From Abditibacteriota bacterium (GTDB lineage Bacteria > Armatimonadota > UBA5829), in assembly GCA_017959625.1 (NCBI GenBank), contig JAGDAG010000276.1, forward strand, positions 1-47,329: DNA of 47,329 bases. The letters are read 5' to 3'. Position numbers and translations under genes: made by a program. Under the pieces are notes generated by a model. It was not told the DNA's origin, ran no database searches, and saw only the letters and a program-made list of their open reading frames with translations. Positions 40,301 through 47,329 of the stretch are shown piece after piece; positions within the stretch are counted from its first letter, which is position 1, and each line of letters opens with the position of its first letter.

Positions 40301-41917
40301 ATGACAAAATTCATTTTTGTGACAGGCGGCGTGGTCTCCGGACTGGGGAAGGGCATAACAGCAGCGTCTCTGGGCAGGCTTCTGAAGGCTTCCGGGCTGA
40401 AGGTGGCCGCTCAGAAGCTGGATCCGTATATCAACGTGGATCCCGGTACCATGAGCCCTTATCAGCACGGCGAGGTTTACGTGACGGAGGACGGCGCCGA
40501 GACGGATCTTGACCTGGGGCATTACGAACGCTTTATCGATGAAGACCTGAACCGGTTTTCCAATCTTACCTCCGGCAAGGTCTACTGGAACGTTTTGAAC
40601 AAGGAGCGCCGCGGAGAGTATCTGGGTTCCACCGTTCAGGTGATCCCCCACGTCACCAACGAAATAAAAGAGTTTATATACAGCGTGGGGAAAAAGACGG
40701 AAGCGGACGTGGTTATCACCGAGATAGGCGGCACCATCGGCGACATAGAATCCCAGCCCTTCATAGAAGCCGTGCGCCAGATATCCCTGGAGCAGGAAAG
40801 AGGCAGCTGCCTGTTTATCCACGTGACCCTCGTGCCGTTTTTGCGGGGCTCGGAGGAGCATAAAACCAAGCCGACCCAGCATTCCGTGAAGGAGCTGCAG
40901 GGCATGGGGATAAAGCCGGGGATCATAGTCCTGAGATGCGACGAGCCTCTGGACGAGGCTATATTCAAAAAGATCGCTCTGTTCTGCAACGTGAAGCCCG
41001 ACAGAGTAATAGAAAACATCACCCAGTCAAATCTGTACGAAGCCCCTCTGATGCTGGAACGTTCCGGGTTTTCAAGGGTGGTGGCCGAAGAACTGGGGCT
41101 GGATATCCCCGCTCCGGATCTTACCGAGTGGAAGGCTATGGTGGAACGGGTCAACAACACCTGCAGGAAAAGTGTGGAGATCGGCCTGGTGGGCAAGTAC
41201 GTAGAGCTCCACGACGCCTATCTTTCCGTGGCAGAGGCCCTGCGTCACGCAGGCTATTTCAATTACGCCCGGGTAAACATCCACTGGATAACCTCGGAGG
41301 ATATCACCCGTGAGAACGCAGGGGAGGTCCTTGCGGGGCTTGACGGCATCATAGTGCCGGGAGGCTTCGGCAACAGAGGCACCGACGGCATGATATACGC
41401 CGCGGAATACGCCCGTATAAACAGGCTGCCGTTTTTCGGTATATGTCTGGGCATGCAGATAATGGTCATCGAATACGCCCGCAACGCCGCCGGTATCCCC
41501 GATGCGGATTCCGGGGAATTCAACGAGGACTGCCCGGACAAGGTGATAGATTTCATGGAGGGGCAGAGCGATTCCGTGGCAAAGGGCGGCACCCTGCGGC
41601 TGGGAGCGTATCCCTGCGTCATCCGTCCCGGCACTACTATGGAACGCTGCTACGGCTGCCGGGAGATCAGCGAACGGCACCGCCACAGATATGAATTCAA
41701 TAACGCCTACCGTGAAAGGCTGGAGGGCTGCGGTCTTGCCCTGAGCGGGATATCTCCCGACGGAAAGCTGGTGGAGACCGTGGAGGTCACCGGACTGCCC
41801 TTTTACGTGGGAGTGCAGTATCATCCCGAATTCAAAAGCCGTCCCAACAGGCCCCATCCGCTGTTCATGGGCTTTATAAAAGCCGCTCTTGACGGATCGG
41901 AGGAAAGAAAAGTATGA
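40301..41917 (+). CDS. pyrG: CTP synthase
   Basis: Aminates UTP to CTP using glutamine. The 538-residue product has the synthetase domain (FIFVTGGVVSGLGKGITAASLGRLL, EIGGTIGDIES) and a class I amidotransferase domain (FFGICLGMQIMVIEYARN with the nucleophile Cys, YHPEFKSRP). Full length. Overlaps purF by 4 nt (ATGA), so the pair is translationally coupled. Confidence 0.98.
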   Translation: MTKFIFVTGGVVSGLGKGITAASLGRLLKASGLKVAAQKLDPYINVDPGTMSPYQHGEVYVTEDGAETDLDLGHYERFIDEDLNRFSNLTSGKVYWNVLNKERRGEYLGSTVQVIPHVTNEIKEFIYSVGKKTEADVVITEIGGTIGDIESQPFIEAVRQISLEQERGSCLFIHVTLVPFLRGSEEHKTKPTQHSVKELQGMGIKPGIIVLRCDEPLDEAIFKKIALFCNVKPDRVIENITQSNLYEAPLMLERSGFSRVVAEELGLDIPAPDLTEWKAMVERVNNTCRKSVEIGLVGKYVELHDAYLSVAEALRHAGYFNYARVNIHWITSEDITRENAGEVLAGLDGIIVPGGFGNRGTDGMIYAAEYARINRLPFFGICLGMQIMVIEYARNAAGIPDADSGEFNEDCPDKVIDFMEGQSDSVAKGGTLRLGAYPCVIRPGTTMERCYGCREISERHRHRYEFNNAYRERLEGCGLALSGISPDGKLVETVEVTGLPFYVGVQYHPEFKSRPNRPHPLFMGFIKAALDGSEERKV

Positions 41918-43332
41918 GCATCCATGAAGAATGCGGCGTGCTGGGGGTCTTTGCAAAGGAGCCGGTGAATGCGGCGGCGATGTGCTGCTACGGGCTTTAC
42001 GCTTTGCAGCACAGGGGACAGGAAAGCTGCGGGATAGTTGTGAACGACGACGGAGTTTTTGTTTCCCATAAAGACGTGGGGCTGGTGAGCGGAGTGTTTT
42101 CACCGGAAGTCGTGGCTGCCTTTCCCAAGGGGAAGCTGGCCGTGGCTCACACCCGCTACGGCACTACGGGCTCGTCGGGCCGCAGCAACTGTCAGCCCAT
42201 AGAGGTGAATCACCAGAAGGGGCATATGGCTCTCGCCCACAACGGCAACCTTGCCAACGCTTCGGAACTGCGGAGCGGACTGGAGCTTTCCGGCGCCATC
42301 TTCCATACTACCAGCGATACGGAGACCATCGCCTATATAGTCACCCGGGAAAGGCTTTCCTCACCTTCCATAGAAGAGGCGCTGAGCAGAGCCATGGACA
42401 CTCTGGAGGGAGCGTATTCTCTGATCCTTATGTCTCCCCGCAAGCTTATCTGCGCCAGGGATCCCCACGGTTTCCGCCCTCTCTGCTACGGGATAACGGC
42501 CGACGGCACCTACGTTGCCGCCTCCGAAAGCTGCGCCCTTAAGGCAGTGGGAGCAGATTTTATACGGGACGTGGAGCCCGGCGAGATACTGGTGTTTTCC
42601 GACGAGGGCATCGCCAGCCGCCGGGAACACTGCGGCAAAAAAGAAAAACGGATATGTGTTTTTGAATACATCTATTTCGCCCGCCCGGATTCGGTGATAG
42701 ACGGACAGTCCGTCCATACCGCCAGGGTGGACGCCGGCAGGATACTTGCCCGAAAAAGCCCTGCGGACGCGGATATAGTGGTGGGAGTCCCGGATTCGGG
42801 GCTGGATGCCGCTCTGGGCTTCAGCCGGGAATCCGGCATCCCCTACGGGATAGGGCTTATAAAAAACAAATATATAGGCCGAACCTTCATTGCTCCCGGC
42901 GACAGGATAAACAAAGTGAAGATAAAGCTTTCCGCCGTGGAAAGCGTGGTGAAGGACAAAAGGATAGTGCTTATAGACGATTCCATAGTGCGGGGCACCA
43001 CCAGCAGACGCATAGTGGAGCTTTTGCGGGAAGCCGGAGCCAAGGAGATACACATGCGCGTTTCGGCTCCTCCCTTTATGTTTCCCTGCTTTTACGGAAC
43101 GGATATAGATTCCAAAGACAACCTGATCGCCTGCCGGCACACAGTGCCGGAGATAGCCCGCATCATCGGGGCGGATTCCCTGGAATACTTTCCCGCGGAG
43201 GAGCTTTCGGTACTGGCAGGCTGCGGCGGCTACTGCAGCGCCTGTTTTGAGGGACGGTATCCTACCAACGTTCCTTCCGACAAACGGAAGAACCGTTTTG
43301 AGCAAAGGCTTTCGGAAAAGAACAAAGAGTGA
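41914..43332 (+). CDS. purF: Amidophosphoribosyltransferase with iron-sulfur ligands
   Basis: First committed step of purine synthesis: PRPP + glutamine to phosphoribosylamine. The 472-residue product begins MSIHEECGVLG, so a 6-residue propeptide is removed to expose the nucleophile Cys. The PRPP loop is IDDSIVRGTTSRRIVELL. Cysteines at ICVFEYIYFARPDS, FPCFYGTD and CGGYCSACFEGRYP match the four [4Fe-4S] ligands of the Bacillus-type enzyme, which is oxygen-sensitive. It ends the guaA-pyrG-purF block. Confidence 0.96.
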   Translation: MSIHEECGVLGVFAKEPVNAAAMCCYGLYALQHRGQESCGIVVNDDGVFVSHKDVGLVSGVFSPEVVAAFPKGKLAVAHTRYGTTGSSGRSNCQPIEVNHQKGHMALAHNGNLANASELRSGLELSGAIFHTTSDTETIAYIVTRERLSSPSIEEALSRAMDTLEGAYSLILMSPRKLICARDPHGFRPLCYGITADGTYVAASESCALKAVGADFIRDVEPGEILVFSDEGIASRREHCGKKEKRICVFEYIYFARPDSVIDGQSVHTARVDAGRILARKSPADADIVVGVPDSGLDAALGFSRESGIPYGIGLIKNKYIGRTFIAPGDRINKVKIKLSAVESVVKDKRIVLIDDSIVRGTTSRRIVELLREAGAKEIHMRVSAPPFMFPCFYGTDIDSKDNLIACRHTVPEIARIIGADSLEYFPAEELSVLAGCGGYCSACFEGRYPTNVPSDKRKNRFEQRLSEKNKE

Positions 43333-43378
43333 CAGCCGCCGGAAACAGCCCGGCGCATCAACGTATAAGGAGAAAAAA

Positions 43379-44488
43379 ATGTATCATTCCGATATCATCG
43401 GTTTTTATTCCACACGAAAAGAATACGGCTGCTTCAGCAACTGGTATCGCGCCCCATTTACGTACGCGGGGGTCCGCTACAGCTGCGTGGAGCAGTATAT
43501 GATGGCTCAGAAGGTGGTCCTGGGGAACCGGTTCGATCTGCTGGATAAGATAATGGCCGCAGGACACCCGGGGAAAATGAAGGCCCTTGCCGGAAAGGAC
43601 AGCTATCCCGAATTCATGGACATCAAGCCCGTTTGGGATATGCATTGCAGGCATATAGTCAAAAGAGGAGTGAAGGCAAGGTTCCTTCAGAACCCGGAGG
43701 ATATGAGAGAGCTTCTGGATACCGGCAGCGCCCTCTTATGCGAGTGTTCCCCGGACGACCGTATCTGGGGGATAGGCATTGAGCAGAGCAGCGGCGACTG
43801 GAGAGACGAAGCAAACTGGAACGGCAGCAACTATCTGGGGATAGTCCTCATGGAGGCCAGGGAGGAGCTGCGCAGAGAGATATATGAAAAAGGCGCCGCG
43901 GAATTTATTGATTTCAGAAACGCTCCGCCCGTTCCCCAGTGGCTCATAAAGGCCGGCGAGCTCCGCCGCATCCCGCAGTATTACCCCATTATCCACGCCT
44001 ATTGCGATCAGATACCTTCCGGCGAAAAAAGAGAAGCCTTTTATTCCCGCAGCCTTCGGGAGATCGAGGGACTCCTCGGGGCGGGAGACGCTGTGTTTCC
44101 CCGGGGCGGTTTTTTTGAAATGAAGCAGGAGATATATGAAACGGCCCGCAGCCTTGCCTTTCGCCATTTTGTTTCCGAAGTTTTCGGCGAGCCCCCCGCC
44201 CGTTGGGGAACGAGTGGCGATCCCTATTTCTGGGATGCCCTGAAAAACCGTTTTCTGTTTACCGATATCGATACGGAAGACGAGGTCATAACCGAAAGCG
44301 TTTACGGGGCGTACAAGGAAAAAACGGGACGTCTTCCCGAGCCGGGAGCTGCGGGATACGTTGAGGAATATGACCGCGGCGGCGGCATGTCGGCAGGCTG
44401 CGTCAGCGGAGAGTGGGTAGTTTCCGTATGCATCCCCACTATAATTGAGAGGCTGGAAAAACTGAGGGAGGAGCATAAAAAATGGTGA
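43379..44488 (+). CDS. NADAR-domain protein (YbiA-like) with unassigned C-terminal half
   Basis: 369 residues. Residues 1 to about 165 match the NADAR superfamily (YbiA/RibX): CFSNWYRAPF, CVEQYMMAQK with the conserved Glu, IWGIGI and NWNGSNYLGIVLMEAREELR. NADAR proteins cleave N-glycosidic bonds in riboflavin intermediates or ADP-ribosylated guanine (family knowledge). Residues about 170-369 form a second region I cannot assign. ATG 43379 follows AAGGAGA; the 44 codons upstream in frame overlap purF and are not used. It overlaps the next gene by 7 nt. Confidence 0.85.
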   Translation: MYHSDIIGFYSTRKEYGCFSNWYRAPFTYAGVRYSCVEQYMMAQKVVLGNRFDLLDKIMAAGHPGKMKALAGKDSYPEFMDIKPVWDMHCRHIVKRGVKARFLQNPEDMRELLDTGSALLCECSPDDRIWGIGIEQSSGDWRDEANWNGSNYLGIVLMEAREELRREIYEKGAAEFIDFRNAPPVPQWLIKAGELRRIPQYYPIIHAYCDQIPSGEKREAFYSRSLREIEGLLGAGDAVFPRGGFFEMKQEIYETARSLAFRHFVSEVFGEPPARWGTSGDPYFWDALKNRFLFTDIDTEDEVITESVYGAYKEKTGRLPEPGAAGYVEEYDRGGGMSAGCVSGEWVVSVCIPTIIERLEKLREEHKKW

Positions 44489-45882
44489 TACTCATAACCG
44501 GGGCCACCCACACCGGCAAGACGCTCCTTGCCAAAAAGCTGGCGGAAAAATATAAAGTCCCCTGCGCGTCCATGGATCACCTGAAGATGGGGCTCATCCG
44601 CAGCGGCGTCTGCCCTCTTTCGCCGGAGGACGACGATAAGCTGACGGGCTATTTGTGGCCCGTAGTGCGGGAGATGATAAAAACAGTGGTGGAGAACCGG
44701 CAGGACCTTATAATAGAAGGCTGCTACGTGCCGGGGTGGTGGCAAAGGGACTTTTCGGAAAAATACCTGCGCCATATACGTTTTATCTGCCTTGCAATGA
44801 CGGACAGGTACATAGATTCTCATTTTGAAAAGATCAAAGCCCACGCCATGGATATCGAGGCGCGGCTTGACGATTCGCATATCACCCCGGAGTACCTTAA
44901 AGAGGAGAACGGCCGGTATATGGATCGTTTCGATGGCAGCGGCCTTGTTGCCATCGACGAAAGCTACAAAAGCGCCGTGGAGAAGCTTTTCCACTTTAAG
45001 TTCCTCAGAAGCCTTCCCCCTGCGGGGGAGGTGTTCCGCAAGGACCGGATCGCCGAAAAATACGCTCCGTTCTGGGAGTGGCTCGGAAAACAGCCCGGCC
45101 GTTACGTGATACTGCCGTATAAAAAGATCGCATATATAGCGGGGTTTGCCGGTGAGTCCGGAGAAGACATCAAAGAGATATGCAAGACCGAAGCGCGGAG
45201 GCACGGCTGGGAGCCCTATATTTTTACCAAGTACAAGGATGAGATACGCTTTACGAGGCTGCACAAAGGAGACGTTTATTTTGTCCACGGAGAAGGGGGC
45301 AGCCCCGACGACGGCAAAGGCTACGCCCCTCTTTTCCCCGGCTGGACGACGATCCTGGAAATGTATAAACAGGGCTCTCCCAAAGAGGCAGCGGAGAGCA
45401 TGGGGCCTTCTGCCGCCGAACCGGAAAAATACGTTCCGGTGATCCTTATCGCCGAAAGCTTCGGAGCGTATTACGCCATGCATTCCGGTATGGAAGGCTT
45501 TGCGGACATGGCGTTTTTTATCTCTCCCGTATTGGACATGGAAAAGTATATCGCCGACAGGCTGCGGCAGAACGGTTTGACGGAAGAATATCTCAAAGAA
45601 TGCGGCGGCCTGGAGCTTGAGGACGGGGAGGTCCTTTGGTGGGACCATCTGCAGTATGCCAGGGAACATCCCATAAAATGGAGCGTTCCCACGGAGATCG
45701 TCTGCGGCAGCGAAGACAGCTATACCTCTGCGGAGACCTACGCCGCATTTGCCGAAAAACATAACGCGCGGCTTCACGTCCTGAAAGGGGCGGGGCACCG
45801 GTTTAGCGCAAAAAAAGAACGGGAGTTTGTAAACCGCGTCATAACCGAGGGCCTGGAGGCTTTTGAAAGGCAAACAAAATGA
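44482..45882 (+). CDS. P-loop kinase fused to an alpha/beta hydrolase
   Basis: 466 residues. The N-terminal part (1 to about 175) is a small P-loop kinase, Walker A GATHTGKT (residues 7-14), followed by SMDHLKMGLIRSG and LIIEGCYVPGWWQRD, like zeta-toxin/2-phosphoglycerate-kinase-type proteins of clostridia. The C-terminal part (about 265-466) looks like an alpha/beta hydrolase with nucleophile Ser326 (AESFG), acid Asp412 (GSEDSY) and His439 (GAGHRFS). Its substrate is unknown. The start overlaps the NADAR stop, so the two proteins are made together. Confidence 0.75.
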   Translation: MVILITGATHTGKTLLAKKLAEKYKVPCASMDHLKMGLIRSGVCPLSPEDDDKLTGYLWPVVREMIKTVVENRQDLIIEGCYVPGWWQRDFSEKYLRHIRFICLAMTDRYIDSHFEKIKAHAMDIEARLDDSHITPEYLKEENGRYMDRFDGSGLVAIDESYKSAVEKLFHFKFLRSLPPAGEVFRKDRIAEKYAPFWEWLGKQPGRYVILPYKKIAYIAGFAGESGEDIKEICKTEARRHGWEPYIFTKYKDEIRFTRLHKGDVYFVHGEGGSPDDGKGYAPLFPGWTTILEMYKQGSPKEAAESMGPSAAEPEKYVPVILIAESFGAYYAMHSGMEGFADMAFFISPVLDMEKYIADRLRQNGLTEEYLKECGGLELEDGEVLWWDHLQYAREHPIKWSVPTEIVCGSEDSYTSAETYAAFAEKHNARLHVLKGAGHRFSAKKEREFVNRVITEGLEAFERQTK

Positions 45883-46165
45883 TCCCCGCGGGGCTTTTGT
45901 GAGAAAGATCGGGGAGTGAAACAGCCTGAACGCCCAAAAGAGTCTTTCTGGACCGGAATGCTTAAGGGCCTGTCCTGTATTACGGATACTTTCGTTAAGC
46001 AGGAGAATGTGTTATACTGGTTTCGGAACGTTTTTTTTATTCACGCCGGAAAAGTATGCGGCAGATGTGTTATTAATGAGCCCGTATACTTCAGGAATGA
46101 AAGCGTATTATCGATACAGATCCTGTTCCTGCAGGCCGGAAGTGTCGAAGATAACGAGGTTTGTA
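45883..46165 (+). other. Non-coding stretch before the SAP gene
   Basis: 283 nt. Contents: a short CCCCGCGGGG palindrome followed by CTTTT just after the hydrolase stop (too short a stem for a sure terminator), and an extended -10 (TGTTATACT, 46010-46018) without a clear -35. An 87-codon GTG-start frame (45916-46179) runs through it but I do not recognise it and do not call it. Base composition becomes AT-richer here. Confidence 0.4.
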
Positions 46166-47311
46166 ATGAGCAATTTTGATTTAGATGAACCCAATGGTCA
46201 TTCATATGCCGAAGTTATGAAAACAGAGGTGTCACCGGAGGATTATGTTGATTCTGGTTCTGTGTCTCCGGACGAGCGCCCGTTTTACCGGCCTGACGAA
46301 TACTATACTTTTTATCCGTATAATAATAAACTGTTCACACGAGTCGTAGAATTTGAAAAAAGAAAACAGATCTCATATCCTTCGGCAAGAGGTCTTTATG
46401 TTGCGGAAATACTGCTTTTGGAATATTGCAGTCACGGCAAATATCCCAAACCAAAAGCCGGTTATCCGGGTTTCTGGTGGTTTGAATACGGTTTACGCGA
46501 TATCGGGCATGCTTTGGAATCGCTGGAAAAACGAGGCTTTATCCGTTGGGCTTCGAAAAAAGGCTGCCTTCATGGGCTGAATGTTGCGGTATTGAAGCAG
46601 ATACTGGCAAATGCCGGTCTTCCCGAAAACGGACGAAAAAACGAGCTTATTGACAGAATCGTATCGGATATACCCGAAGAACAGATAGTGATACCGGATT
46701 ACGTTCCGAAATACGAATTGACGGATACGGGAAAAAAGGAACTGGAAGAAAACGGCTATATCCCGTATATCCACAAAAACAATAAATCCATTCTCATAAA
46801 TATTTGGGAGATCAATAAGCTGTTTCCTGACGGAAATGCGACAAATTGGCGTAAAGTCGTAGGTGAAATGGAAGAGGATCGTCTAGGGATAAATATGGCA
46901 GACGCTGCCCCTGTGCCGGATAACGAGAACGGTGTTCCTGTGACCGGAGAAGATATTCGCAGGCATCTTGCAGATATGCAGGAGACTATCAAAAAGGGAA
47001 TCAGGACAAAAGGCGACGGATATAATGAAGAGGCAAAAGGACTTGAACTTAAGGCGGCCGGCAGAGACAGGGAAGCATTGGTGTATCTTTTTATTTCTAT
47101 CGGAAAACGTTTCGCGGCTCCGGCGTTGTACAAGGAAACTGCGGTGATCTTGCGCAGATACGGGCTTTACAAAGAGGAACTGTCTGTGATAGATACCGGA
47201 ATTGAGGTGTTGACAACGGCCGGTTTATATAATGGCGAAATGATCTCCCGCAGAGAAAAACTGCTGGAACTTATTATAAAAAAAGCCCGTGTGCCGTTAA
47301 GATGGTCCTGA
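46166..47311 (+). CDS. SAP-domain-containing protein
   Basis: 381 residues starting MSNFDLDEPNG (ACGAGG about 8 nt upstream). A conserved N-terminal region (VAEILLLEYCSHGKYPKPKAGYPGFWWFEYG) is followed by a SAP motif (LNVAVLKQILANAGLPENGRKNELIDRI, near residues 145-172), a putative DNA/RNA-binding helix pair. Next come a region with YELTDTGKKELEENGYIPYIHK and a C-terminal helical part. Similar SAP proteins occur in clostridial genomes; function unknown. The gene uses more A/T-ending codons than its neighbours, which hints at transfer. Confidence 0.7.
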   Translation: MSNFDLDEPNGHSYAEVMKTEVSPEDYVDSGSVSPDERPFYRPDEYYTFYPYNNKLFTRVVEFEKRKQISYPSARGLYVAEILLLEYCSHGKYPKPKAGYPGFWWFEYGLRDIGHALESLEKRGFIRWASKKGCLHGLNVAVLKQILANAGLPENGRKNELIDRIVSDIPEEQIVIPDYVPKYELTDTGKKELEENGYIPYIHKNNKSILINIWEINKLFPDGNATNWRKVVGEMEEDRLGINMADAAPVPDNENGVPVTGEDIRRHLADMQETIKKGIRTKGDGYNEEAKGLELKAAGRDREALVYLFISIGKRFAAPALYKETAVILRRYGLYKEELSVIDTGIEVLTTAGLYNGEMISRREKLLELIIKKARVPLRWS

Positions 47312-47329
47312 TTTCGGAAAGAGCCTGCA

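Noticed and set aside
45916..46179. 87-codon frame before the SAP gene
   Set aside because: GTG start, no recognisable domain, overlaps the SAP start and contains the candidate -10; better treated as leader.

Overview
The window is a bacterial chromosome segment of moderately high GC, dense with genes on the + strand (one clear gene is on the - strand). Its left 17.7 kb is an almost complete run of S10, spc and alpha ribosomal-protein operons. The right 30 kb carries glycan-degradation genes, a Y-family DNA polymerase, housekeeping genes (pepF, fba, mfd, secA, prfB, tRNA-Arg, tmRNA, glmS, guaA, pyrG, purF) and, at the far end, a NADAR / P-loop kinase / SAP-domain accessory cluster. The operon order (secY-adk-map-infA-rpmJ-rpsM-rpsK-rpsD-rpoA-rplQ-truA-rplM-rpsI), zinc-type S14, L36 and S4, an EF-G2 paralogue, an enlarged SecA and several secreted glycoside-hydrolase-like proteins fit a Terrabacteria-type, probably anaerobic, polysaccharide-using lineage. 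An Armatimonadota/Abditibacteriota-like gut bacterium is my best guess, but this is inference and not proven by the sequence.

Region 1 (1-17748): rplB (5' cut by the window edge), rpsS, rplV, rpsC, rplP, rpmC, rpsQ, rplN, rplX, rplE, an EF-G2-like GTPase gene, rpsN, rpsH, rplF, rplR, rpsE, rpmD, rplO, secY, adk, map, infA, rpmJ, rpsM, rpsK, rpsD, rpoA, rplQ, truA, rplM, rpsI, closed by a strong terminator. Most junctions overlap or are under 20 nt. However, unusual structured gaps precede rplV, rplN, rpsH, rplR, adk, rpmJ, rplQ and rpsI. Two gaps hold promoters whose -10 boxes lie inside inverted repeats. Five genes start with TTG.

Region 2 (17749-25500): a secreted DUF4838/GH67N-like protein broken by one in-frame amber codon, a convergent UvrX/UmuC-like polymerase with a perfect-consensus promoter and a triple direct-repeat operator candidate, a secreted GH-A-type glycoside hydrolase, and oligoendopeptidase F.

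Region 3 (25501-36350): class II aldolase, mfd, secA, prfB with the classic +1 frameshift, a standalone 5'-nucleotidase C-terminal-domain-like secreted protein, an M28 lipoprotein, tRNA-Arg(GCG) and tmRNA, the RNA genes following a perfect TTGACA-17-TATAAT promoter.

Region 4 (36350-43332): a small lipoprotein ORF, then glmS behind a roughly 200-nt leader with a terminator and a possible antiterminator, then guaA, pyrG and purF. These are glutamine-amidotransferase genes for amino sugars, GMP, CTP and purines, a coherent nucleotide/amino-sugar block.

Region 5 (43333-47329): a NADAR protein with an unassigned C-terminal half, overlapping a gene that fuses a P-loop kinase to an alpha/beta hydrolase, followed by an AT-richer SAP-domain gene. 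This is the most likely site of an uncharacterised nucleotide/ADP-ribose-linked system. No CRISPR array, insertion sequence or rRNA was seen.
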